A stretch of DNA of 64,000 nucleotides from an uncultured Acetatifactor sp. Its GTDB lineage: Bacteria; Bacillota; Clostridia; Lachnospirales; Lachnospiraceae. The notes below the pieces were generated by a model, which saw nothing but the letters and a program-made list of their open reading frames with translations, was not told the origin of the DNA and did no database searches. Location: NCBI GenBank assembly GCA_910577665.1, contig CAJTOJ010000002.1:15848-79847 (forward strand). The letters are read 5' to 3'. This document shows, in pieces, positions 18,369 through 26,750 of the stretch. The stretch's first letter is position 1; each line of letters opens with the position of its first letter. Both the position numbers and the translations under genes were made by a program.

Positions 18369-19034
18369 CTACCCCCGGCAGTTCTCCTTCCTTTCTTCCT
18401 GTTCCTTCATATAGCGGTTGATATTATAGGACAACTTCATAAGGCTGTCAGACAGATGGACGTTCTCCACCTGGATTCCCTCCGGCACATTCAAATCCAC
18501 ATGGGCAAAATTCCAGATGGCCCGGATGCCATTCTTCACCAGTTTCTCTGCCACACCCAGGGCACTGGTCTTGGGAATCGTCAGCACAGCAATGTCAATC
18601 TGATGCTCCTGGATAAATCCTTCCATCTCTTCCATTGGCCGAACCCGCACTCCCCGCACATCCAGCCCCACCAGTCCCGGATCCCGGTCAAACATTCCTT
18701 TGAAAATAAAACCCCTTCTCTCAAAATTCAGATAATTGCCCAGTGCACGCCCCAGGTTCCCGGCACCTATGATAATAAAATTGTGCTGAATGTCCAGCCC
18801 CAGGATCTTCCCGATCTCCTGATACAGATACTCCACATTGTACCCATAACCCTGTTGGCCAAATCCTCCAAAATTGTTGAAATCCTGGCGGATCTGGGAA
18901 GCCGTCACCTTCATCAGCCCACTGAGCTCCTGGGAAGATATTCTCTCTACACCTTCATCCTTCAACTCCCCCAGATATCGGAAGTACCTGGGCAGTCTCC
19001 CGATTACAGCTTGCGATATTTCCTTATCTTCCAA
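18369..19034 (-). CDS. rex: Redox-sensing transcriptional repressor Rex
   Basis: Senses the NADH/NAD+ ratio and represses fermentation genes. The N-terminal winged helix (ISQAVIGRLPRYFRYL, ...MKVTASQIRQDFNNFGGFGQQGYGYNV) is followed by a Rossmann domain with GAGNLGRALGNYL at about residue 90. A TTG start at 19034 is chosen: it lies 7 nt after GGAGGG and gives about 221 aa. An upstream in-frame TTG at 19049 overlaps that ribosome binding site and is less likely. The gene is 49 bp before nnr. A repeat element lies about 105 bp upstream. No clear Rex operator (TTGTTAANNNNTTAACAA) was spotted in the window by eye. Confidence 0.93.
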   Translation of the reverse strand: MEDKEISQAVIGRLPRYFRYLGELKDEGVERISSQELSGLMKVTASQIRQDFNNFGGFGQQGYGYNVEYLYQEIGKILGLDIQHNFIIIGAGNLGRALGNYLNFERRGFIFKGMFDRDPGLVGLDVRGVRVRPMEEMEGFIQEHQIDIAVLTIPKTSALGVAEKLVKNGIRAIWNFAHVDLNVPEGIQVENVHLSDSLMKLSYNINRYMKEQEERKENCRG

Positions 19035-19444
19035 AAGAATTCCCTCCAAATATACTGCCAGATCCCCTTATACAAATCTCCCGGACATGCCAGATCCTGT
19101 CTGTCATCTCTTTGTGCTGGAAAGTATCTGCTTTGTCTCCAGAGCGTGTTCGAAAATTCATTCCTACCATGTGCAAGCCCCACTTTGCGGCATATTCGGC
19201 CCTCATTCGGTCAACGTAGCCCACTACGCCTCCCTCATTTGAATCAATTCTCCCACAACTTGTGACGCACATCTGCCAGAAAGCAATTTTCAAACACACT
19301 CTAGTTTACCAAGTGCCTCTGCACCTGTCAATCGGATGCGGAGATTATTTTGTTACTGTTCACTCGGTAGTGTCGCAAGGCGTTTTCATGCGTTTTTGCG
19401 TGAAAAAACCGAGATATCACGCATGCATCACGTTACCATTACGG
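19035..19444. other. 410-bp stretch without a gene: two inverted-repeat elements
   Basis: Holds the 162-bp element at 19141-19302 and most of the element at 19352-19463. The small frame on the minus strand across 19024-19299 lies largely inside the first element and is not taken as a gene. Confidence 0.7.
19141..19302. repeat. 162-bp MITE-like element with AGAGYGTGTTYGAAAATT terminal inverted repeats
   Basis: Left end AGAGCGTGTTCGAAAATT (19141-19158) and right end AATTTTCAAACACACTCT (19285-19302) are inverted copies with two mismatches over 18 bases. Inside is a small hairpin CGTAG-CCCA-CTACG. No transposase and no clear target-site duplication was seen. It lies upstream of rex and differs in sequence from the GTTACNGTTCAC family. 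Confidence 0.7.
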
Positions 19445-19463
19445 CTACGCCGTAAACAGTAAC
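19352..19463. repeat. 112-bp GTTACTGTTCAC-family element overlapping the 3' end of icd
   Basis: Ends GTTACTGTTCAC (19352-19363) and GTAAACAGTAAC (19452-19463) are inverted with one mismatch. The left half aligns closely with the element at 42383-42507 (shared CTCG..AGT...GC.AGGCGTTTT.ATGCG). The right end encodes the last five icd codons and its TAG stop. Confidence 0.7.
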
Positions 19464-20662
19464 CCGTCCAGTGTCTCCCGAATGGCTTTGATGAATTCCA
19501 GACTGTTCAGGATCACCGGGTGCTCACAGGTAGAAATCAAGGAAAGGCTCTTTGTCATCTTCCCGTCCTCCACTGTCTTGATGCAAGCTCTCTCCAGCAG
19601 ATCCCCAAAGGCAGAAAGTGCCTCATTCCCATCCAACTCCCCTCTCTTCCTCAAGGCGCCTGTCCAGGCAAAAATCGTGGCAATGGAATTGGTGGAGGTC
19701 TCCTTTCCCTCCAGATGTTTGTAATAGTGACGCTGTACGGTACCATGGGCTGCCTCATACTCATAGGCACCACTGGGAGATACCAGCACGGAAGTCATCA
19801 TGGACAGATCCCCGTAGGCAGTGGCTACCATATCCGACATCACATCGCCGTCATAATTTTTGCAGGCCCAGATAAACCCGCCTTCAGAACGAATCACCCT
19901 GGCCACCGCATCATCAATCAAAGTATAGAAATACTCGATGCCAAGTTCCTCAAATTTTGCCTTATATTCTGTGTCATAGATCTCCTGGAAAATGTCCTTA
20001 AAGGTATGGTCATATTTCTTGGATATGGTATCCTTGGTAGAGAACCACAGATCCTGCCTGGTATCAACGGCATAGGCAAAGCAGGCCCTGGCAAAGCTTA
20101 TTATGGATTTCTCTGTATTGTGGATCCCCTGGAGGATGCCTGCCCCATCAAAGGTATGGATCAGTTCCCTGGTCTGTGTGCCATCGGCAGCTGTGAATAC
20201 CAGCTCTGCCTGGCCTGGTCCCGGCACCTTGATCTCCGTATTCTTATACACATCTCCGTAGGCATGGCGGGCAATGGTAATGGGTTTCGTCCAGTTTTTT
20301 ACATAAGGGACAATTCCTTTCACCAGAATAGGGGAGCGGAATACCGTGCCATCCAGGATGGCACGAATCGTGCCATTAGGGCTTTTCCACATCTCCTTCA
20401 GGTTGTACTCCTGCATCCTGGCCCCGTTGGGGGTGATGGTGGCACATTTCACCGCCACGCCGTATTTTAAAGTGGCATTTGCAGAGTCCACTGTCACCTG
20501 GTCATCTGTGGCGTTGCGGTGCTCCAACCCCAGGTCATAATATTCTGTCTTCAAGTCTATGTAGGGACACAGCAGCTCCTCCTTGATCATCTGCCAGAGG
20601 ATTCTTGTCATCTCATCCCCATCCATCTCCACCAGGGGTGTTGTCATTTTGATTTTTTCCAT
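19445..20662 (-). CDS. icd: NADP-dependent isocitrate dehydrogenase, eukaryote-like type
   Basis: Oxidative decarboxylation of isocitrate to 2-oxoglutarate. The 405-residue protein is of the homodimeric eukaryote-like class (VEMDGDEMTRILWQMIKEELLCPYIDLKTEYYDLG, NGTIRAILDGTVFRSPI, FIWACKNYDGDVMSD, EAAHGTVQRHYYKHLEGKETSTNSIATIFAWT). Start ATG follows AAGGAGG. The final residues GLLFTA and the stop fall inside a repeat element, so the native C-terminus may have been replaced. It is the last gene of a block with the GntR regulator and the Re-citrate-synthase-like enzyme, consistent with glutamate precursor synthesis in an organism with an incomplete TCA cycle. Confidence 0.95.
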   Translation of the reverse strand: MEKIKMTTPLVEMDGDEMTRILWQMIKEELLCPYIDLKTEYYDLGLEHRNATDDQVTVDSANATLKYGVAVKCATITPNGARMQEYNLKEMWKSPNGTIRAILDGTVFRSPILVKGIVPYVKNWTKPITIARHAYGDVYKNTEIKVPGPGQAELVFTAADGTQTRELIHTFDGAGILQGIHNTEKSIISFARACFAYAVDTRQDLWFSTKDTISKKYDHTFKDIFQEIYDTEYKAKFEELGIEYFYTLIDDAVARVIRSEGGFIWACKNYDGDVMSDMVATAYGDLSMMTSVLVSPSGAYEYEAAHGTVQRHYYKHLEGKETSTNSIATIFAWTGALRKRGELDGNEALSAFGDLLERACIKTVEDGKMTKSLSLISTCEHPVILNSLEFIKAIRETLDGLLFTA

Positions 20663-20779
20663 GGTCCGTCCTCCTTCTATTTCTATGTATCCGTCTCATT
20701 ACCTGTCAATCCCTATGGTATTGCCAGCCTTTCCTTCCACTTTCCTGGCTTTCTGCTCCCGACAGCTTCCTGCCTGGCC

Positions 20780-21493
20780 TTACCCTGCTTGTGGCGTCTC
20801 TGTCTCAAACCTCAGATATGCCTCATGCAGACCGTTTTTCACCATGTTCTCATAGGCGTTTATCATATGTCTGTTGGCCAGATTCTCAGCCAGATCCGCA
20901 TCCCCGGCCTTGATGGCGTCCAGGATCTGCTTGTGCTCCTCGTTGGACTTAGGTCCCCTGTTCACACTGGACAGGGTCTTCTTCCGCACCCGCAGCACAT
21001 ATTGGTGGAATGCCTTCAGCTGGTGTTCCAGGATTTTGCTGTTACACGCCTCATAGAGGATATCATGGAAACGGTTATCCAGTTCAGCCAGCTGGTCCAG
21101 ATGCCCCTTTCCCGCGTGGAAATCAGCCAGATAGACATTTTCCTCCATCTCATCCATCTGTTCCGGCGTGATATGTTCTGTGGCCCAGCGGGCACACAGT
21201 CCCTCCAGCAGGGATCGTATCATATAGATATCCTTCACATCCTTCTCCGTAATGCCGGTCACATAGGCGCCTTTATTAGGGATGATCTGGATCAGCCCTT
21301 CCAGCTCAAGCTGCCGGAAAGCCTCCCGCACCGGGGTACGGCTGACCCCCATCTCCTCCCCGATGGCGGCCTCCTTCAGTTCTTCATGGTCTTCATATTT
21401 GCCACCAAGAATATCCTCCCGCAGCTTGTTAAACACACGGCCACGCAGGGAGTACTTGTCTGTAACCTCCTGCTTCACATCATAATGATTCAT
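20780..21493 (-). CDS. GntR-family transcriptional regulator, FadR/FCD subfamily
   Basis: DNA-binding regulator with an N-terminal GntR winged helix (about residues 15-82; GVSRTPVREAFRQLELEGLIQIIPNKGAYV) and a C-terminal FCD helical domain (about 90-225; DNRFHDILYEAC and two His in the metal-binding positions, EEHKQIL and NRHM). FCD domains bind small carboxylates such as citrate or gluconate with a metal ion. It sits between the Re-citrate-synthase-like gene (32 bp upstream) and icd (117 bp downstream), so it probably controls this block in response to a TCA acid. The ligand is inferred from context only. Confidence 0.9.
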   Translation of the reverse strand: MNHYDVKQEVTDKYSLRGRVFNKLREDILGGKYEDHEELKEAAIGEEMGVSRTPVREAFRQLELEGLIQIIPNKGAYVTGITEKDVKDIYMIRSLLEGLCARWATEHITPEQMDEMEENVYLADFHAGKGHLDQLAELDNRFHDILYEACNSKILEHQLKAFHQYVLRVRKKTLSSVNRGPKSNEEHKQILDAIKAGDADLAENLANRHMINAYENMVKNGLHEAYLRFETETPQAG

Positions 21494-21525
21494 CTCGTTC
21501 TCTATCTCCTACTCTGCCGCATCTC

Positions 21526-22980
21526 TCATAAGGCCGGCTGCACGTCTGTCGCCAGGGATGATGTCTCCTGGCCTGGCATGGGGATCCCTTTCTCCTCACA
21601 GATCCCATGAACACAGGACACAATCTCCTCATCTGTCATCACGGTCACGCGACCCTGGGCATACTCATCATCCACCCACTCCTTCACAGCCTTGACCAGC
21701 TCTGAAGACTTGTCCACCTGTGCTTCCTCCTTCAGACCATAATAGGTATTCAGAAAATGGGCGATTCCTGCCAGGCCTGAAGTGTTGGAAACCGCACACA
21801 GCACTGGCCGCTTTAAGAATTTCTCTGTGTCAAATATATTGTAGATTTCCTCGTTTTTCAACAGACCATCCGCATGGATCCCTGCCCTGGTCACATTGAA
21901 ATTCTTCCCTACAAAAGGCGTCCTGGGCGGAATGTGATATCCGATCTCCTTCTCATAATACTGTGCAAGCTCCGTGATCACTGTGGTATCCATGCCGTTC
22001 AAGTCCCCCTTCAGCTGGGCATACTCAAACACCATGGCTTCCAGCGGTGTATTGCCTGTTCTCTCTCCGATGCCGAACAGGGAAGTGTTGACACCGGAAC
22101 AGCCATACAGCCAGGCCGTGGTAGAGTTGGAGACTGCCTTGTAGAAATCATTATGGCCATGCCACTCAATCAGGCTATGGGGCACTCCCCCGTGGGTATG
22201 GATGGCATAAATGATACCCTGTACACTTCTTGGGATCACGGCGCCAGGATAGTTCACCCCATATCCCATGGTGTCACAGGCCCTGACCTTGATGGGAATC
22301 CCATATTCCTCCATAAGCTTCATCAGCTCCAGACAGAATGGCACGACATACCCGTAGATATCTGCCCTGGTGATATCTTCCAGATGACATCTGGGGCTGA
22401 TCCCCTCCTCCAGACATTCCCGGATCACACTCAGATAATGATCCATTGCCTGCCGCCTGGTCATCTTCAGTTTTAGAAAAATATGATAATCCGAACAGCT
22501 CACCAGAATACCTGTTTCCTTCATGCCGATCTCTTTCACCAGCCTGAAATCTTCCCTGCTTGCCCTGATCCAGCTTGTCACCTCGGGAAACTGGTAGCCC
22601 CGCTCCATACATTTGTACACGGCATCCCTGTCCTTCTTACTGTACAGGAAAAATTCACTGGCACGGATCATTCCATTGGGTCCGCCCAGCTTATGCAGAT
22701 AATCATATATGGTAACGATCTGTTCTGTGGAGTAGGGCGCCCTGGACTGCTGGCCATCCCGGAAAGTGGTATCCGTAATCCAGATCTCTCTGGGCATATT
22801 GTGCGGCACAATCCTGTCATTAAAAGGAATCTTCGGAATCTCCGAATAGGGGAACATATTACGGAACACATTGGGCTTCTCCACATCATCCAATATGTAC
22901 ATATGCTCCTCGATTTCCAGCAGGTTGTTCTTCTGGTTCATAGAAACCGGACGGTTCTGGAATGTCCCGTTTTGTATCAT
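21526..22980 (-). CDS. DRE-TIM metallolyase of the homocitrate/isopropylmalate synthase family, probable Re-citrate synthase
   Basis: Condensing enzyme of the family that uses acetyl-CoA and a 2-oxo acid. The 484-residue protein carries the metal/substrate signature IWITDTTFRDGQQSRAPYS, CHLEDITRAD, HGHNDFYKAVSN and FNVTRAGIHADGLLKNEEIYN. No Si-type citrate synthase was seen and the gene sits with icd and a GntR-FCD regulator, the setting expected for Re-citrate synthase as known from Clostridium kluyveri. Homocitrate synthase or isopropylmalate synthase is possible, but there are no lysine or leucine genes nearby. ATG at 22980 follows AGGGGG; the longer frame to 23022 lacks a good ribosome binding site. 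Confidence 0.7.
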   Translation of the reverse strand: MIQNGTFQNRPVSMNQKNNLLEIEEHMYILDDVEKPNVFRNMFPYSEIPKIPFNDRIVPHNMPREIWITDTTFRDGQQSRAPYSTEQIVTIYDYLHKLGGPNGMIRASEFFLYSKKDRDAVYKCMERGYQFPEVTSWIRASREDFRLVKEIGMKETGILVSCSDYHIFLKLKMTRRQAMDHYLSVIRECLEEGISPRCHLEDITRADIYGYVVPFCLELMKLMEEYGIPIKVRACDTMGYGVNYPGAVIPRSVQGIIYAIHTHGGVPHSLIEWHGHNDFYKAVSNSTTAWLYGCSGVNTSLFGIGERTGNTPLEAMVFEYAQLKGDLNGMDTTVITELAQYYEKEIGYHIPPRTPFVGKNFNVTRAGIHADGLLKNEEIYNIFDTEKFLKRPVLCAVSNTSGLAGIAHFLNTYYGLKEEAQVDKSSELVKAVKEWVDDEYAQGRVTVMTDEEIVSCVHGICEEKGIPMPGQETSSLATDVQPAL

Positions 22981-23282
22981 GTCTATACCCCCTGCGCGCT
23001 TTTGGCACGCGTACCAGTCCATATTTGCCTTCTTGATGGCAGACCAGTCCTCTCACACATTGTTTGACCTGTATCATTGTATACAATCTATACAGGTATG
23101 TCAAGCAATCTGTGAAAAGTCGCAAAACAGATCGTAACAGTTCAGACAGCCCCTCTCGCGAAGTCAAAATTGCGCTCTGTGCAATTTTGCGAGACTTGTG
23201 GGCGCCAAAACGCATTCTTTTCGCGTTTTGTGTGCATTCTCGTAACAGTTCAGTACTCTGTCTGAACTGTTACGACAGACCC
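22981..23282. other. Intergenic region holding a 142-bp inverted-repeat element
   Basis: The 302 bases between the Re-citrate-synthase-like gene and the S8 protease gene hold the element at 23133-23274 and about 150 bases of A/T-richer leader containing TGTATACAAT (23075-23084 area), which could belong to a promoter of the minus-strand gene. No gene was found. Confidence 0.5.
23133..23274. repeat. 142-bp element with perfect 15-bp inverted ends CGTAACAGTTCAGAC
   Basis: Left end CGTAACAGTTCAGAC (23133-23147) and right end GTCTGAACTGTTACG (23260-23274) are perfect inverted copies. An internal copy at 23241-23253 makes a 13-bp hairpin with the right end. Two more hairpins are CAAAATTGC/GCAATTTTG and CAAAACGC/GCGTTTTG. 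The stretch CGCCAAAACGCAT...TTCGCGTTTTGTGTGCAT is shared with the element at 42383-42507. It begins 8 nt after the stop codon of the S8 protease gene. Confidence 0.7.
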
Positions 23283-24191
23283 TCATCCGGTCAGCCTCCT
23301 TACATTCACCATCCCCCACCCCTGCTGGTTCCAGGGCAGCCCCAGATCTACCGCAGAATACTGTAGTTCCTGTTTGCACCTGGCATTGTCCCACTCCGGA
23401 TGCTTCTGCAGGGCCAGGGCGGCCGCGCCGGATACAATGGGGGTAGCCATGGAAGTCCCGCTCTTGGTCACGTAGGCATTCCGTATTCGCCCACCCAGCC
23501 TGTAATAATTCACATTGCAGGACACAATATCCGTCCCCGGTGCCACCAGATCCGGCTTACGCACCGGACTTCCATAGAATCCCCGTCCAGAGTATGTCTC
23601 GCATCTGCCAGGGTTTCCCATCTCAAAACTACCATCATGACACCCTACCGTTACCACCAGACTGCTTCCCCCCACAGAGGAAACCGTACCGTTTCCAGGA
23701 CCTTTGTTGCCTGCAGCACATACCACCAGGATCCCGCTGTTCCACACCTCATTGATTTTCTTCTGCAAGGCCTGCTCTTTGGCCGGTTCTGCCAGGTTGC
23801 CTATTCCCACTGAGATATTGAGGATGCGTGTCCGGAATCTTTCCCGGGTCTCCAGTACCCAGTCCAGTCCCGCCAGCATGTCTTGTGTGGAACCGTCCCC
23901 CTTCCTGTCCAGGACTTTACCCACAAGCAGCCCCACCCCCGGTGCCATCCCCCGGTATTTCCCCCCAGAGAGTGCCCCGCTTCCGCACAAGATCCCACAG
24001 ACATGGGTGCCATGCCCGTTGTCATCGTACAGCATTCCCCTGTCTCCCACAAAATCCTGGAACTCCAGGATCCTTCCCTGTAGATCCTTATGGAGGCATA
24101 CTCCGGTATCCAGCACAGCCACCGTCACGCCGCTTCCGTCCAGTCCCTCCCTTTCCCCGGTCACCTCCACTTGTTCCCTCACCCTCTGCAT
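23283..24191 (-). CDS. Subtilisin-family (S8) serine protease without signal peptide
   Basis: The catalytic triad is intact: Asp28 (VAVLDTG), His60 (NGHGTHVCG) and Ser247 (SGTSMATP), with the oxyanion Asn162 in AAGNKGPG. At 302 aa it is a bare catalytic domain: no signal peptide, no inhibitory propeptide and no C-terminal extension, so it is probably cytoplasmic, as for intracellular subtilisins. It contains several Cys near the active site (HVCGILCG). The start ATG at 24191 has only GGGG at 11 nt, and that sequence is part of the terminator-like hairpin at 24191-24239. It lies downstream of the LRR surface protein gene on the same strand. Confidence 0.85.
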   Translation of the reverse strand: MQRVREQVEVTGEREGLDGSGVTVAVLDTGVCLHKDLQGRILEFQDFVGDRGMLYDDNGHGTHVCGILCGSGALSGGKYRGMAPGVGLLVGKVLDRKGDGSTQDMLAGLDWVLETRERFRTRILNISVGIGNLAEPAKEQALQKKINEVWNSGILVVCAAGNKGPGNGTVSSVGGSSLVVTVGCHDGSFEMGNPGRCETYSGRGFYGSPVRKPDLVAPGTDIVSCNVNYYRLGGRIRNAYVTKSGTSMATPIVSGAAALALQKHPEWDNARCKQELQYSAVDLGLPWNQQGWGMVNVRRLTG

Positions 24192-24239
24192 AAAAAGAAA
24201 TACCCCGGCATATACTTTACCCTATTGTATGCCGGGGTG
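24191..24239 (-). terminator. Hairpin with T-rich tail between the LRR gene and the S8 protease gene
   Basis: On the minus strand ACCCCGGCATAC and its inverted copy form a stem of about 12 bp with one bulge, followed by ATTTCTTTTTATG. It looks like an intrinsic terminator for the LRR operon, but its last bases are the protease start codon and its stem contains the only candidate ribosome binding site. Confidence 0.65.
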
Positions 24240-24344
24240 TGGATTTTGTAACTGTTTTCCATGTGATCTCTGGTTTAACCGTCCCCTCTGACAGAACGGT
24301 TTTCCCGCAGAAAACAAATCGGTATTTTTTGTCTTCTGGCTCCC

Positions 24345-26741
24345 TCATGCCTTGCGTCTCTTCTTACCTCCAGGAAGCAGCAGTCCAATGCCCATAAGCA
24401 ATACCGCACCAGCAGCACACCACTGGAACAATACCAGATAAGCCCTGTTTCGCTCCTGCGCCGGGTCAGCTCCAGGACCGGCACTCATACGTATCATATC
24501 CATGGTAACTTCCAGAAGGTCTTCCTCCTGGTCTGCCTCCCCTGTGCCATAGATTCCGATCATGGAAACCTTATTCGTCTCAAACCAGACTGCATCCTTG
24601 CCGTTTATCCGTACCCGGTCTGCAGGCAGTACCTCAATCTGTCCATTCCTGTCCAGTATAAATACGCGAATGTTCTGGCCCTGCAGGTGTTCTGGCAAAG
24701 GCAATGCAACCGTCAGCTCCTGGTGCCCCAGTTTTGTCAGCGGGATATCACTGCTGTCAGACAGTTGCAAGTCATATACCACCATGCCCTGGGGCATCTC
24801 ACTGCGGAAAGCCCGCATACATGCTTTCTCCATAGGCTCTGGTGACTGGGCCTGGTCAATCTGCAGACGGTAACTGCGGCCTGCACCTGCCAGGCTGGCA
24901 AAGGCACCTTCCACGCCACTGACAGTTACGCCTGCACCTGTCTCTGCACGTTCTGTCTCTCCCTCCTGGGACGCATTTCCCGATTCCCCATTGTCTGTTG
25001 TCTGATCTTTCGGCTCCGCACTGTCTGCGGTCTCATTTTCTCCTTCCGGCTTCTTGCTTTCCTTCTGTTCCCCTTCTTCTTCAAGAATCCTGTAAGCCTC
25101 ATTGGAAAGCCGTGTGGCAGATTCCTCAAAGGTCTGGCCAGGCGCCTCACCTGCGTATTCCACCTGAAGCCCGTCAAAGGCACCCAGTCCCAGAGTCTTC
25201 ACAGAAGCAGGAACAGACACTGTCCCCACATTCCCACAGCCGCTAAAGGCCCTGTCTTTGATCTGTTCCAGACCTTCTTTCAGCACGATCTGCTCAAGTC
25301 CTGTACAATTCTCAAAAGCCCCTTCCCCTATCACCCGGAGGCTGTCTGGCATTATCACGCTCTCAAGCTCCTCATGTCCCAGAAAAGCTTCTGCCGCGAT
25401 CACACGAACGCCGTCCGGAATCACCGCTTCACTGCCCGTACCCCGGTAAGCCACCAGCACACCGCCACTGACCAGGTAGTCAGACATCCCCTCTGTAGTC
25501 TGTCCATTGCTCCCTCCCTGCAGGAAGGTATCTACCCAGGCAGTATGGTCAAATGCTTTTGGCTCTACACTCTGTATGGAATCCGGCAGGGAAACTTCCT
25601 TCAGATTGTCGCAATGATAAAAAGCCCCGTAAGATACCTTCTCCATTCCCTGTGGAAACACAATGGATTCCAGGCTGCTCCGGGCAAAGGAAAACTGTCC
25701 GATCTCCCGGATTGTCTGTGGCAGTACCACATCCTGCATCTCCTGGCTTCTGTAAAATGCATGGTCAGCCACCAGTATCTGGTCTACAATGGCATATTTG
25801 GCAATCCCTTCTTCCAGAGATACATCCATATAATCGGATGCAGCAGTCGGTAACTCTTCTGAGGGAACAGCCGGGTTCTCTCCGCCCAATACATTGCCGC
25901 TTCCGGGATTCAGGAAAACAACAGCGCTGTTTCCTACCACCTTGGTACTTCCCAGTTCCAGTCCGTTGCTGTAATCAGGCTCCGGTGTGGGAATAACAGG
26001 ATCTGGTACCGGCGTCTGTTCCGGCTCCCGATCCGGTTCCGGAGTGGGTGTCTCTCCTGGATCTGTGGGCGACTGTCCCGGCCCAGGTGTGGCAGAAGGC
26101 GCATTGCCTTCCGGCTCCTGGTCTGTTTCATCCTCCGGCTTATTGTAGCCCGGTACATCCTCATATTCTGGTTTCTCCTTAAGCCTCTCATAAAAAGCCG
26201 TTGCAAATGTGTCAGCAGCACTGCCTGCCTCGCTGTGAATGGTCAACTGGTAGCAGCCGTCAAAAGCTGTCTCATGGATGGACGTAGTCTCCGGCGGAAT
26301 CGAGATATCCTTCAAGTTCACACAATCCCCGAACGCCTGGATCCCGATGGAAGTCACACTGGACGGTATTGTCATCTGCTCTAATCCAGCGCACCCTGCA
26401 AAGGCATAATCCCCCACTGCTGTCAGTCCCTTGCCAAGCACCACCGTATCCAGATTCTCACATCCCCAGAATGCATAGGACTCAATTTGCTTCACAGAAT
26501 TGGGCAATACCACCAGCTCCACATTGGTATCATCCTCAAAAGCTCCCTGGGCAATGGTTTTTACAGTATCGGGGACAGACACGTTTTTGTCCGTGCCCCG
26601 GTACTTCACCAATGTGCCTCCCTCTATCCGAAAATCGGAAGCAGATGACGATGCTGCATCTGCTTCCGATACAGGAAGCTGCATAATAATCAGCGATGCC
26701 ACAATCATAAGCACGCCTACGAGCTTCTTTCTCTTTCTCAT
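24345..26741 (-). CDS. BspA-like leucine-rich-repeat surface protein, membrane anchored
   Basis: Secreted protein of 798 aa. It has a signal peptide (residues 1-30, RKRKKLVGVLMIVASLIIMQLPVSEADA split here as basic start, hydrophobic core and ADA end), a first block of LRR_5 repeats (about 40-180; CENLDTVVLGKGLTAVGDYAFAGC), a Pro/Thr/Glu linker (about 205-260), a second LRR block (about 300-540), another charged linker and a C-terminal domain. It ends in one transmembrane helix (about 762-790) and the basic tail GGKKRRKA. No LPXTG-like motif, so membrane retention is likely. It begins 9 bp after the stop of the larger LRR gene, in one operon with the sortase. LRR_5 proteins of this type are adhesins or display proteins in other species; the target here is unknown. 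Confidence 0.85.
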   Translation of the reverse strand: MRKRKKLVGVLMIVASLIIMQLPVSEADAASSSASDFRIEGGTLVKYRGTDKNVSVPDTVKTIAQGAFEDDTNVELVVLPNSVKQIESYAFWGCENLDTVVLGKGLTAVGDYAFAGCAGLEQMTIPSSVTSIGIQAFGDCVNLKDISIPPETTSIHETAFDGCYQLTIHSEAGSAADTFATAFYERLKEKPEYEDVPGYNKPEDETDQEPEGNAPSATPGPGQSPTDPGETPTPEPDREPEQTPVPDPVIPTPEPDYSNGLELGSTKVVGNSAVVFLNPGSGNVLGGENPAVPSEELPTAASDYMDVSLEEGIAKYAIVDQILVADHAFYRSQEMQDVVLPQTIREIGQFSFARSSLESIVFPQGMEKVSYGAFYHCDNLKEVSLPDSIQSVEPKAFDHTAWVDTFLQGGSNGQTTEGMSDYLVSGGVLVAYRGTGSEAVIPDGVRVIAAEAFLGHEELESVIMPDSLRVIGEGAFENCTGLEQIVLKEGLEQIKDRAFSGCGNVGTVSVPASVKTLGLGAFDGLQVEYAGEAPGQTFEESATRLSNEAYRILEEEGEQKESKKPEGENETADSAEPKDQTTDNGESGNASQEGETERAETGAGVTVSGVEGAFASLAGAGRSYRLQIDQAQSPEPMEKACMRAFRSEMPQGMVVYDLQLSDSSDIPLTKLGHQELTVALPLPEHLQGQNIRVFILDRNGQIEVLPADRVRINGKDAVWFETNKVSMIGIYGTGEADQEEDLLEVTMDMIRMSAGPGADPAQERNRAYLVLFQWCAAGAVLLMGIGLLLPGGKKRRKA

Positions 26742-26750
26742 ATTCTACCT

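Noticed and set aside
19024..19299. 91-residue minus-strand frame covering the repeat upstream of rex
   Set aside because: Most of it lies in the 162-bp inverted-repeat element, and it overlaps the rex start; such frames arise wherever the repeat occurs.
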